In this document: one piece after another, positions 33,704 to 42,325 of the stretch | Numbering within the stretch: position 1 is the stretch's first letter | Layout: each line of letters opens with the position of its first letter | Assembly (NCBI RefSeq): GCF_947495325.1 | Contig: NZ_CANLYK010000004.1 | Coordinates: 124,001 to 188,000, forward strand | Length of the DNA: 64,000 nucleotides | From: an uncultured Allomuricauda sp. | Lineage (GTDB): Bacteria > Bacteroidota > Bacteroidia > Flavobacteriales > Flavobacteriaceae | Direction of reading: 5' to 3' | Notes under the pieces: model-generated | What the model was told of the DNA's origin: nothing | The model's database searches: none | What the model saw: the letters and a program-made list of their open reading frames with translations, nothing else | Position numbers and translations under genes: made by a program

Positions 33704-36076
33704 TTATTTTAATCTCCTACCAAAAAAGTTTGTGCACAAGGTTGTGAAAATCACTATACTGATTGAACTCAAAGGCATAAGTATTGCCGCAACTACAGGT
33801 TCTAACTGGCCTGTAACCGCGAAATACAATCCAATAACATTATAGCACAATGAGAGGAGGAAACTGAGTTTTATAATTTGAATAGATTTTCTCGATAGCT
33901 TCAGAAAAGCAGGAAGTTTGGTCAGGTTTGAAGCATCTAAAATGGCATCGCATGCCGGTGAAAAAACGTTGATATCTTCAGAAATGGATACACCCACATT
34001 ACTTTGGGCCAAAGCACCAGCATCGTTGAGTCCGTCACCAACCATAAGTACACTATGGTCTTTTTGCAGATGTTTTATATAATCTAATTTGTCCTTAGGT
34101 TTTTGGTTGAACAGTAAATTGGTTTTAGCAGGAAGTATGCCTTGCAACTGTTTTCTTTCACCATCATTATCTCCAGACAATATTCCAATATTCATGGTTT
34201 TGCCCAAGGCGACAAAAAGCTCTTCCACCCCATCTCTATATTTATTCTTGAACACAAACCTGCCTTTGAAATCCTCATCAGAACTAATATAAACAGCTGT
34301 ATCTGATACAAGTTTTGGCACAGATTCTCCAACATAGCTAGCAGAACCTGCTTTAATGGTATGCTTGTTCAATTTCCCTTCCACTCCTTTGCCAGTATGC
34401 TCTTGAAATTCATCCAGGGTCGTTATGGCATTGGATTTTAATATCTCATATAGAGACCTGCTCAATGGATGGTTGGATGCGCGCAAGGTGGTTTTTAACA
34501 ATGTGGTTTCTTCCTTGGTCAATTCAATCCCTTCATATAGAATGGCATCTTTTGCGGTTGTTGTTATGGTTCCTGTTTTATCAAATATGGCGGTGTCAAT
34601 TTTTGACAATCGCTCTATGACATTGGTATTTTTTAGGTAGAATTTGTGCTTGCCATAAATGCGAAGCATATTTCCCAGCGTAAATGGAGCGGCTAGAGCA
34701 ATTGCGCAGGGGCACGCAATGATAAGGACAGCCGTAAAAACGTTAAGGGCCATGCTTGGCATATAAAACAACCAAAACATGGTCGCCAATGTAGCAATGC
34801 TCAAAACCCCAATGGTAAATCGCTTTCCAATACTATCCGTTAATGTTTGAAAGGTGGTTATCTTATCTTTTGAAAATATCGAATTGCTCCATAGTTGGGT
34901 GAGATAACTTTGCGAGACAGATTTTACAACCTCAACCTCCAAGACCCCTGAAAGTTGTTTTCCTCCAGCAAATAGCTTTTCTCCAGAAGCCTTAAAAACT
35001 GCATTGGATTCCCCAGTTACAAAACTGTAGTCTATTTCGGCATTACCTTTAATCAAAATACTGTCTACAGGAATAATTTCCATACTCCTGATCAAGAGCC
35101 TATCTCCTGTCTTTATTTTATAAATTTGAATGTTTTCTTCCTCTCCGTTAGCATTCAATCTTGTTACGGCTATTGGAAAGTAAGATTTATAATCTCTTTC
35201 AAAAGAGAGAAATGAGTAGGTTTTCTGTTGAAAAAATTTTCCCAATAAAAGAAAAAATACCAAGCCCGTCAGGCTATCAAAAAAACCAGATCCCAAATCA
35301 AAAATAATATCAACCGTACTCCTTAAAAACAGGGTTAAAATTCCCAGGGCAATGGGAACATCAATGTTCAATACTTTAGAGCGCAATCCTTTAAAGGCCG
35401 AAATAAAATAATCTTGCCCTGCATAAAACACTACTGGTAGTGAAAAGGCAAACATCAACCAACGAAACACCGGTTTATACTGATTTAGCCAAAATTCCTC
35501 AACCTCAAAATATTCAGGGAAAGAGAACAGCATTATATTACCAAAAGCAAAACCTGCAACACCAAGCTTATAGATGAGTGAACGGTCTACTTTTGTATTT
35601 TTCTTGGTATACTCTTCTAAGGAAATGTAAGGTTCATACCCTATGGCGCTCAACAGTAGCACAAGAGCCTTCAAAGAAAAATCCTTTGATCTATAGGTTA
35701 CCCTGATGGTCTTTTTAGGAAAATCTACTTGTGAAGTAGAAATAGATGAATGCATACGATTCAGGTTTTCCAATACCCAAATGCAGGAGCTACAATGAAT
35801 GTTTGGAATGCTCAAATTGACAACTTGAACTCCCTCCTCATTAAACTCGATAAGTTTTTCAACAATATCCTGATTATCCAGAAAATCGTACTTGTGCTGA
35901 ATTTCATTTGGAGTGGTACCTGCCCTAGCCTCAATGTCATAGAAATTAGACAACCCATTGGAAGTGAAAATCTCATAGACCGTTTTACAACCATTGCAAC
36001 AAAACTCCTTTTCATCGAAAAGAACCGGTGCGCGATTGCAATCATCCCCACAATGATAACATCTCATGTTTGTCAT
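33704..36076 (-). CDS. ccoI: Copper-transporting P-type ATPase for cbb3 assembly
   Basis: A 790-residue P1B-type ATPase. The N-terminus has a Cys-rich zinc-finger-like part (CYHCGDDC...FCCNGCKTVY), then a heavy-metal domain with HCSSCIWVLENL near residue 95. TGESNAVF near 355 (actuator), the CPCAIALAAP ion site near 455, phosphorylated Asp in DKTGTITTT near 499, and GDGLNDAGAL near 681 are all intact, so it is active. It supplies copper to the oxidase. It is divergent from the Crp/Fnr gene and shares one operator with it. Confidence 0.95.
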   Translation of the reverse strand: MTNMRCYHCGDDCNRAPVLFDEKEFCCNGCKTVYEIFTSNGLSNFYDIEARAGTTPNEIQHKYDFLDNQDIVEKLIEFNEEGVQVVNLSIPNIHCSSCIWVLENLNRMHSSISTSQVDFPKKTIRVTYRSKDFSLKALVLLLSAIGYEPYISLEEYTKKNTKVDRSLIYKLGVAGFAFGNIMLFSFPEYFEVEEFWLNQYKPVFRWLMFAFSLPVVFYAGQDYFISAFKGLRSKVLNIDVPIALGILTLFLRSTVDIIFDLGSGFFDSLTGLVFFLLLGKFFQQKTYSFLSFERDYKSYFPIAVTRLNANGEEENIQIYKIKTGDRLLIRSMEIIPVDSILIKGNAEIDYSFVTGESNAVFKASGEKLFAGGKQLSGVLEVEVVKSVSQSYLTQLWSNSIFSKDKITTFQTLTDSIGKRFTIGVLSIATLATMFWLFYMPSMALNVFTAVLIIACPCAIALAAPFTLGNMLRIYGKHKFYLKNTNVIERLSKIDTAIFDKTGTITTTAKDAILYEGIELTKEETTLLKTTLRASNHPLSRSLYEILKSNAITTLDEFQEHTGKGVEGKLNKHTIKAGSASYVGESVPKLVSDTAVYISSDEDFKGRFVFKNKYRDGVEELFVALGKTMNIGILSGDNDGERKQLQGILPAKTNLLFNQKPKDKLDYIKHLQKDHSVLMVGDGLNDAGALAQSNVGVSISEDINVFSPACDAILDASNLTKLPAFLKLSRKSIQIIKLSFLLSLCYNVIGLYFAVTGQLEPVVAAILMPLSSISIVIFTTLCTNFFGRRLK

Positions 36077-36097
36077 TTACATTTGCTTTACCCAAGA

Positions 36098-36171
36098 CAA
36101 AATTGTTACACATTTTATTGTTAAAACATGACATTTATCAGTTCTTGTTCAATACTTTAGATTTAATTTTG
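36098..36171. promoter_or_regulatory. One Crp/Fnr-type site serving two divergent promoters (ccoI and crp/fnr)
   Basis: Operator TGACATTTATCA at 36129-36140. On the plus side the consensus -7 box TAATTTTG lies at 36164-36171; on the minus side CAATTTTG runs from 36105 to 36098. Both boxes start 29.5 nt from the same centre, and the two ATG codons are 53 and 56 bp from the operator edges. The regulator therefore probably activates its own gene and the copper pump gene from one site. Confidence 0.75.
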
Positions 36172-36195
36172 TGCTATCAGGTAAATCAAAACGTT

Positions 36196-36885
36196 ATGGA
36201 GAGCAGGTGTGAAAATTGCATCGTTAGACAATTCAATTCGCTAAGGGCAATGAGCAAAGAAGAATTGAAGAAAGTATCCGACTCTAAAACCATAAAAAAA
36301 GTCAAAAAAGGAGAGCCTCTTTTCGAGGAAGGTGAGAAATTGAATGGTGTTTTTTGTGTTCGAGATGGGGTTTCTAAACTCTCCAAACTTAGTGCCAATG
36401 GAAAAGATCAAATTGTAAAATTGGCAACCAAAGGAGAAGTGCTTGGACAACGGTCCGTGATAGCTGAAGAATGCACCAATCTTTCCGCGATAGCTGTCAA
36501 TGATATGGAAGTATGTTTTATTCCAAAAGAAAGTATTAATAATACTTTACAAAGTAATCCGAATTTCACCCTTGAAGTGTTGCGGCATATGGCACATGAT
36601 CTTAAAGAAGCCGATGACGTTATCGTAAACATGTCTCAAAAAACTGTAAAACAACGTATTGCCGAAGCCTTTTTATATCTAAAAAATAATTTTGGTGAAG
36701 ATGAAGATGGCTTTTTGGCCTTAACACTGTCCAGAGAAGATATATCAAATGTTGTAGGTACCGCTACGGAGTCTGCCATTCGAATTATTTCAGAATTCAA
36801 GAAAAAAGGGTTTATTCATACCTCTGGAAAGAAGGTAGGCATAACAAATGAGCGCAAGCTAGCTGAACTGGTCGAAGGTTTCTAA
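36196..36885 (+). CDS. Crp/Fnr family transcriptional regulator
   Basis: A 229-residue regulator and the likely master of the surrounding genes. A cyclic-nucleotide-type beta-roll (about 25-130) is followed by the dimer helix and a winged HTH (LSREDISNVVGTATESAIRIISEFKKKGF), whose recognition helix has the Glu and Arg positions of Fnr/Crp. The N-terminus has CENC (C5, C8) and further Cys at 54, 93 and 107. E. coli Fnr uses three N-terminal cysteines plus one distal; here only CxxC is near the N-terminus. Start chosen at MESRCENC because a longer frame would run through the operator. Autoregulated by the shared site. Confidence 0.88.
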   Translation: MESRCENCIVRQFNSLRAMSKEELKKVSDSKTIKKVKKGEPLFEEGEKLNGVFCVRDGVSKLSKLSANGKDQIVKLATKGEVLGQRSVIAEECTNLSAIAVNDMEVCFIPKESINNTLQSNPNFTLEVLRHMAHDLKEADDVIVNMSQKTVKQRIAEAFLYLKNNFGEDEDGFLALTLSREDISNVVGTATESAIRIISEFKKKGFIHTSGKKVGITNERKLAELVEGF

Positions 36886-36906
36886 AACTACGTCCAAATC
36901 AAAACC

Positions 36907-36949
36907 TGATAATTGTCATAGTATCCCTTTTTGCTTAGCGTTAATTTTA
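36907..36949 (+). promoter_or_regulatory. Crp/Fnr-type site and -7 box for the third usp gene
   Basis: Operator TGATAATTGTCA at 36907-36918 and -7 box TAATTTTA at 36942-36949, spacing 29.5 nt. It lies directly after the Crp/Fnr gene and 54 bp before the usp ATG. Confidence 0.72.
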
Positions 36950-36972
36950 TCTAATCTTTATTAACTAGCACT

Positions 36973-37875
36973 ATGCAGAAGATTTTAATTCCTACGGATT
37001 TTTCAGAAAATGCCTGGAATGCCATTGATTATGGCATGCAATTATTTCGAAATAAAAAGTGTACTTTTTATTTACTAAATACGTATACCCCAGTAATTCC
37101 CAGTAGCCGTTTTATGGCCAAAATGATTGATGGAGTAAGTATTGTAGATGCGGTAAGAAACTCTTCTGAACAAGGTTTGCAAAAAACCATTGACCGCATA
37201 AAGACCAAGTATGGTAATCCCAATCATAGTTTTGAGACCATTTCCTCTTTTAATTTATTGGTTGAAGAAGTAAAGGACATTGTAGATGCATTTGATATTA
37301 ATCTTGTGATTACTGGAACCAAAGGTGCTTCTGGGATAGATGAAGTTTTTATGGGAAGCAATACGGTTCGGATTATAAAAAACACAAAAAAATGTCCTGT
37401 ACTGGCAATTCCGCAGCATTTTGATTTTATTACGCCTAGTGAAATTGCCTTTGCAACAGATTTTAATCGATTCTATACAACTTCGGAATTGAACCCGCTG
37501 CTGGAACTAGCCGAAATGTTCCAAGCTACAATTCGTATTGTCCATGTGCAATATGGAATAAAGGCACTATCCGAGCTACAACAGTTCAACTTAAATATGC
37601 TTAGACGTTATCTTGGAGAAACTGAGCATTATGTGCACACCGTATCTGAACTTAATTCGGTTTCAAAAACATTGGAAATCTTTTCAAAAGAACTGGACAT
37701 TCACTTACTGGCCCTATTGAATTATCAGCATAGCTATATGGAGAAAATGACCAGGGAGCCCATAGTTAAGCGAACAGCATTTCATACGCAAATTCCTTTA
37801 TTGGTAATTCCAGAATTGGGAATGGAAGGTATTTCTAAAAATTTAGAGGAACAGGAACAGATGATTTCGGATTAG
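36973..37875 (+). CDS. Universal stress protein, tandem UspA domains
   Basis: A 300-residue two-domain UspA protein. The first domain opens ILIPTDFSENAWNAIDYGM and ends GTKGASGIDEVFMGSN, a canonical ATP loop; the second domain (about 155-290) starts IAFATDFNRFYTT and has lost the loop (LLNYQHSYMEKMTREP), so only the first half should bind ATP. The C-terminal tail (EGISKNLEEQEQMISD) is hydrophilic. It has its own Crp/Fnr-type promoter. A decayed copy of its last 150 bp lies 4.7 kb downstream. Confidence 0.88.
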   Translation: MQKILIPTDFSENAWNAIDYGMQLFRNKKCTFYLLNTYTPVIPSSRFMAKMIDGVSIVDAVRNSSEQGLQKTIDRIKTKYGNPNHSFETISSFNLLVEEVKDIVDAFDINLVITGTKGASGIDEVFMGSNTVRIIKNTKKCPVLAIPQHFDFITPSEIAFATDFNRFYTTSELNPLLELAEMFQATIRIVHVQYGIKALSELQQFNLNMLRRYLGETEHYVHTVSELNSVSKTLEIFSKELDIHLLALLNYQHSYMEKMTREPIVKRTAFHTQIPLLVIPELGMEGISKNLEEQEQMISD

Positions 37876-37993
37876 TCCTTGTCCTGTATCCAAACCAGAA
37901 AAATTATTGAAAATAAAAGAGGGCCTTTCCATAAACTTAGTTCCAAATTGGTGTCTTACACGCTATTGATTTTTCCAAATTAACCTAAGGATT

Positions 37994-40951
37994 TTATACG
38001 GGCTGGGCATACTCTGAAGGAGAACATCCAAAATACTGTTTAAAACAAGTGGAAAAATAGGCTGGTTGATTAAACCCAACCGTATATCCAATTTCTGAAA
38101 TGTTTACACCGCCATCTTTTAAAAGTTGGGCCGCAAGTTTAAGTCTCTGAGCTCTTATAAATTCTGTTGTGGAAAATCCAGTAAGGGCTTTTAATTTACG
38201 GTGTAAATGCATCCTACTTAACCCAATCTGATCGGAAAACATCTTTGCGCTAAAATTTGGATCGGTCAATTGATCATCAAGTATCTGTTGTATTCTTTTT
38301 AGCAGTTGAGCATCTATTGAGGTTAACTCAATTTCATGGGGCTTAAGAAATACCTGCTGGCTAAATTTTTCCTGAATGGCAGTTCTTGAAGCAATCAATT
38401 TTTCAATAACTACTCTTAATTTTTCCTCCTTAAAAGGTTTTATCATATAAGCATCAGCCCCAGTTTTAAGTCCAGCTAGTTCATCTTCTTCAGCTGATTT
38501 GGCTGTTAGTAGAACAATCGGGATATGAGAAGTTCGCTCATCCGATTTTAAACTGTTACTTAAATAAATTCCGTCTTCAACAGGCATCATGATATCAGAA
38601 AGAATTAAATCTGGTATGGTCTCAAATGCTACCTCCACTCCTTCTTTTCCATTTTCCGCCTGTAGTACACGATAGTCGTTTTTCAATAATGATTTTATAA
38701 AAAGTCTGATCTCTTCATTATCATCAACAATCAGTAGCAATGGTAAAGATTCATCATTGATTTGTACTTCTTCCTCTTGAAGTATTATTTCTGTACTTGG
38801 TTCAGATTTAGATTTTTCCAAAAGACTATTTGCCGAGGCCAATTCTTCATCTGTAAAGGCATTTTTTGATATCGGCAAAGTCACACTAAATCTAACAGTT
38901 CCCGTACTTGGTTTATCTGCTTTGACTTCTCCATGAGACAAGTGAGATAGTTCTTTAACTAAGGATAATCCTATCCCAAATCCTTGATTTACCGAATCGT
39001 TCTGATAGAAACGATCAAACAATTTCGGTAGTTCTTTTTCAGTCAAGTTTTCATTTTCGTTGATAACACTGATCCGCACCTCATCGTTAACAACCTCTGC
39101 TTTAAAATCAATGTCACCATTTTTATCACTGTATTTAAGGGCGTTTGACAAGAGGTTTCCCACGATTTTTTCTACTAAGTCCCGGTCAAACCAAGCCTGA
39201 TCAGGAAGATTAATGTCAGTATTAAAGGTTAGGTTTTTACGAGCAGATTGGTAACTGAAAGGTTCAACAAGATGTTTAAGAAATAAATCCAGACTTCCTT
39301 TTGATAATTTTAGTTTTCTACGTCCAGCCTCAATCTTGGACAAATCCAAAAGTTGATCAACCAAATCCAACAATCTATTTGCATTTCGTTCAATCAAACC
39401 CAAGTCCGTTTTATCATCTGATGATAATTGTTCTTTTGACAATTGGTGTGCGACGGGTCCGGAGATAAGGGTGAGAGGGGTACGGAATTCATGAGAGATA
39501 TTTGCGAAAAACCTAGATTTGGCAACTTCTAACTGTCTTAATTTTTCATTAGTCTTTTGCTTGTTTCGAAAAAGAACATAAAGTGTGATTACTGCAAGCG
39601 TCAAAATTAAAATCCCCGCAGTAAAAAGGCCCTTCTCATTTTTTGTTTTTTGTTTTTCCAGTTCTGCTTGTGAGGTAAGCAATTTTATTTCCTGCTCTTT
39701 CTTTTCTGTCTGATATTTCTTCTCTAATTCCTCAACCACCAAATGGTTTTGAAATCTTCTGATACTATCTTCTAAAACAGCTTTTTTCTCATAAGTAATT
39801 ACGGCTGCCTCATAATCCTTCATTTTCGTATAAGTAGCTATCAAACCCTTATACGCTGCTAAAACATTAAGTCCCTCTGATTTGTTATTCTCTAAACCAC
39901 TTCCTATTTCAATTGTTTTATTATAGTGCGATATTGCTTTACGATATTCTTTTCTGGCACTATAGAGGTCGCCCAATGCCGTATTATTGGTAGCCAAAAA
40001 TGTAATCCGTTGCGCGTCTTCTGAAAGCACATTACTTTTTAAAAGATATTCTTCAGCTTTCTCTATATCTTCCTCCAAATAGCAGCTACCTAGTCTCATG
40101 TATATTTCTGCAAGCATGTTGGCATCCTCATATTCCTCATAAAAGTCTTTTGCCTTTAACAAATGTTGTATTGATGTTTTGCAATTACCCTGAAGTTCAT
40201 AGTGAATTCCCAGAGCCGCTTCGCCATAATGCACCCCTTCTTGATGCCCCAGTTTTTGATACACATCAATACTCTTTTTCATGTACTTGACCGCCTGTGG
40301 GTTTTTGAGTTCTGAGTATATGAGACCGATATTGGAATAAGCTGCAGCCAAAGACTTATCTAGACTATTTTGGGCAGTGTATATAGAATCCAATTTTAGG
40401 TAATAGGATAATGCTTTTGGATATTGGGTGAATTGAAAACTCCTATTCCCCAGCGCCACGTATATGGAGGATAGTAAACGCCAGTCTTGCGCTTCCTTTG
40501 CACTTACCAAAGCTTTATTGATAAACTTTACTGAGAGAGAATCGTTTCTCCAAACATCATAAATAATAGAGATCTTTTTATAATTATCAGCCATATAGGC
40601 TTTGTTGTCCAGTTTTTCAGCTAAAGTTGCCGCTGCTTTGATATGAAAAAGAGCGCTGTCTAAATTTGACTTTGCAAAATAAAACCTTCCACTTTGGGAA
40701 TTATAAAAATAGTTCCCCTCTTGGTATGAGTTTTTTTTTGAAATCTCACCAATATGCTTTCGATAAAAGTCGGCAGAATCCAAAGACGTATATAAATACG
40801 ACTCAAAGAGTTCATTTGAAATCTTAACGGTTTCTGCCGGCGCTATCTTTTGTTTTAGAAGTCTCTTTAACGAATCTATTTGCGGAGTTTCCTGGCTCCA
40901 ACTCAAGTAATACAACAAGAAGGTAATTAAAAAGCAAAGGTTGGTTTTCAT
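37994..40951 (-). CDS. TPR-sensor hybrid histidine kinase with response regulator and AraC output
   Basis: A 985-residue one-protein signalling system. After a signal peptide (MKTNLCFLITFLLYYLSWSQE) a periplasmic array of TPR repeats fills about 35-400, a coiled coil leads to one membrane helix (about 441-460), then HisKA with the phospho-His in NISHEFRTPL (His487), HATPase_c (GNLLSNALKYSDKNG, GFGIGLSL), a receiver domain with phospho-Asp in LSDIMMP (Asp786) and an AraC HTH (LSRMHLHRKLKALTG, ISEIGYTVGFNQPAYFS). All key residues are intact. Unlike classical HTCS of glycan loci it has TPRs, not a beta-propeller. The start is set at the signal peptide Met. Confidence 0.92.
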   Translation of the reverse strand: MKTNLCFLITFLLYYLSWSQETPQIDSLKRLLKQKIAPAETVKISNELFESYLYTSLDSADFYRKHIGEISKKNSYQEGNYFYNSQSGRFYFAKSNLDSALFHIKAAATLAEKLDNKAYMADNYKKISIIYDVWRNDSLSVKFINKALVSAKEAQDWRLLSSIYVALGNRSFQFTQYPKALSYYLKLDSIYTAQNSLDKSLAAAYSNIGLIYSELKNPQAVKYMKKSIDVYQKLGHQEGVHYGEAALGIHYELQGNCKTSIQHLLKAKDFYEEYEDANMLAEIYMRLGSCYLEEDIEKAEEYLLKSNVLSEDAQRITFLATNNTALGDLYSARKEYRKAISHYNKTIEIGSGLENNKSEGLNVLAAYKGLIATYTKMKDYEAAVITYEKKAVLEDSIRRFQNHLVVEELEKKYQTEKKEQEIKLLTSQAELEKQKTKNEKGLFTAGILILTLAVITLYVLFRNKQKTNEKLRQLEVAKSRFFANISHEFRTPLTLISGPVAHQLSKEQLSSDDKTDLGLIERNANRLLDLVDQLLDLSKIEAGRRKLKLSKGSLDLFLKHLVEPFSYQSARKNLTFNTDINLPDQAWFDRDLVEKIVGNLLSNALKYSDKNGDIDFKAEVVNDEVRISVINENENLTEKELPKLFDRFYQNDSVNQGFGIGLSLVKELSHLSHGEVKADKPSTGTVRFSVTLPISKNAFTDEELASANSLLEKSKSEPSTEIILQEEEVQINDESLPLLLIVDDNEEIRLFIKSLLKNDYRVLQAENGKEGVEVAFETIPDLILSDIMMPVEDGIYLSNSLKSDERTSHIPIVLLTAKSAEEDELAGLKTGADAYMIKPFKEEKLRVVIEKLIASRTAIQEKFSQQVFLKPHEIELTSIDAQLLKRIQQILDDQLTDPNFSAKMFSDQIGLSRMHLHRKLKALTGFSTTEFIRAQRLKLAAQLLKDGGVNISEIGYTVGFNQPAYFSTCFKQYFGCSPSEYAQPV

Positions 40952-41085
40952 ACTGCTTAGTGAGGTTACTCCAAAAAGATACAAAATTTGATTTTTCATC
41001 ACATAAATAGAAACATCTTAAAAATCCAATTTGTTTTTATATCCCTCTAAACAGGTATACTGCAAATTTTAACGTTGCCAATATA

Positions 41086-41505
41086 TCAACCCTGTGTTTT
41101 ATCAAGTATAATGATATCTCCACTTGAGTCTGTTAGTGATAACTCACTTGCAGTAATACTATTAATAGTTGCTGAAACAATCTCAGAACCAAACGTAATT
41201 TCCAAAGACGAACCACTTAAGGTGTAAGTAGCTGTGGCAGTTTCTTCTAACTCACAAGTCCCCGAATTTTCTTCAAAGTTTTCCTGTACAATTGAACCAT
41301 CATCATTAAATTGAAGAGAGCCATTTTTTTCACAGGCTGAAAAATCATCAGGTGTTTTTGATTCTAGATACCATTTGCCTGAAGTCAGTAAATTTTCTGT
41401 TTTCTGCATTTCCGATAAATCGTCATCATTGTTGTCACTACACGAAAATGTTAAAAATAAAAGGCCTAGAATACTAATTGTTTTTATTGTTTTTATTGTT
41501 TTCAT
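41086..41505 (-). CDS. Lipocalin-like lipoprotein
   Basis: A 139-residue lipoprotein: signal peptide ending LTFSCSDNN, with Cys as the lipid anchor and an acidic DNNDDD start of the kind that directs surface export in Bacteroidota. The mature part has the lipocalin-like pattern: KWYLESK at the start, GSLQFNDDGS, TATYTLSGSSLEITFG and a final strand ELSLTDSSGDIIILDK. Function unknown. It lies 19 bp after the collagen-like gene and is probably co-transcribed with it. Confidence 0.78.
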   Translation of the reverse strand: MKTIKTIKTISILGLLFLTFSCSDNNDDDLSEMQKTENLLTSGKWYLESKTPDDFSACEKNGSLQFNDDGSIVQENFEENSGTCELEETATATYTLSGSSLEITFGSEIVSATINSITASELSLTDSSGDIIILDKTQG

Positions 41506-41524
41506 AATATTTTGGTTTTGGTTA

Positions 41525-42163
41525 TTAATCTGGAAGGTTGTAAAATGCCTTTACCGCTTCATAATCATTGTAATCCAATGCTGATTTTCCGCTTACATTT
41601 ATATTACCTGGAATTATGACATATCGAAGTCGATTGTAGATAATCCCTTCAAATTGACCAAACGTGTCACGTACTTCAAAATCTTGGTCATACCGTCTAA
41701 TGGTTATCCATACATCGCCGGATATACCTCTAACATTCATTGATCGTGAAATATTTAAAGCCCCAGTAATTGTACTATATGAATTCCAAGGAACAAGAAA
41801 TGTAGATCCGTTATTGGTAATCCAATAAAAGAGAATTACACCATCATCATAATTCTGCCCAAATTCAGGATCCGTAACTATCATTCGCTTAGCCCTTGGA
41901 GTATCAAATTCATTCCAATCTGGAAAGAACCAATCTGAATAAATGACATTGGCATTGCCATCCACTCCATCAGTACCGCCTGGACCTTGCAAACCTTGTT
42001 CTCCTTGTTCACCTTGAATACCTTGTTCCCCCTGTTCGCCTTGTTCGCCTTGAATACCTTGCTCCCCCTGTAATCCGTCAGTTCCATCTTCAGCAGAGCA
42101 TCCACCCAAGCCGATAAATACAGTGAGGAGCAACAGTTTTGAAATTCCATTGATTTTTTTCAT
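41525..42163 (-). CDS. Collagen-like triple-helix repeat lipoprotein
   Basis: A 212-residue lipoprotein (lipobox LGGC, Cys22). Directly after the anchor come 15 uninterrupted Gly-X-Y triplets (GTD GLQ GEQ GIQ GEQ and so on to GNA), rich in Gln/Glu, followed by a compact beta-rich domain of about 140 residues. The stalk should trimerise and lift the C-terminal head off the membrane. Bacterial collagen-like proteins are adhesins or trimeric display scaffolds. Length polymorphism of the repeat is likely since the DNA is a run of near-identical 9-bp units. Function of the head is not recognised. Confidence 0.82.
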   Translation of the reverse strand: MKKINGISKLLLLTVFIGLGGCSAEDGTDGLQGEQGIQGEQGEQGEQGIQGEQGEQGLQGPGGTDGVDGNANVIYSDWFFPDWNEFDTPRAKRMIVTDPEFGQNYDDGVILFYWITNNGSTFLVPWNSYSTITGALNISRSMNVRGISGDVWITIRRYDQDFEVRDTFGQFEGIIYNRLRYVIIPGNINVSGKSALDYNDYEAVKAFYNLPD

Positions 42164-42295
42164 AATCCTTGTTTTATTAGTTATAAATTATAGGTTAATG
42201 GGGGAGTCTTGTGTTATACATTACTCCATTTTTAAGACAGAATAATTATAAAACATGGTAAAAGTAATTTGAGGTGTTTTGAGTCCTTATTCCAT

Positions 42296-42325
42296 ATGTA
42301 ACATAAGCTTTCACTTATGTAACAT
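42296..42325. promoter_or_regulatory. Paired ATGTAACAT direct repeats spaced by 21 bp
   Basis: ATGTAACAT occurs at 42296-42304 and again at 42317-42325, exactly two helical turns apart, about 130 bp upstream of the collagen-like lipoprotein gene. Because the unit is nearly self-complementary, the pair also reads as an imperfect 12-bp hairpin. Direct repeats two turns apart are typical of AraC-type binding, and an AraC-output kinase gene is nearby. Confidence 0.35.

Noticed and set aside
36028-36195. Longer N-terminal frame for the Crp/Fnr regulator
   Set aside because: It would run through the ccoI start, the shared operator and the -7 box; the peptide has no family similarity, while MESRCENC starts like homologues.
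41952-42075. Satellite or CRISPR-like repeat
   Set aside because: The repeated 9-bp units keep frame and encode Gly-X-Y triplets of the collagen-like protein.
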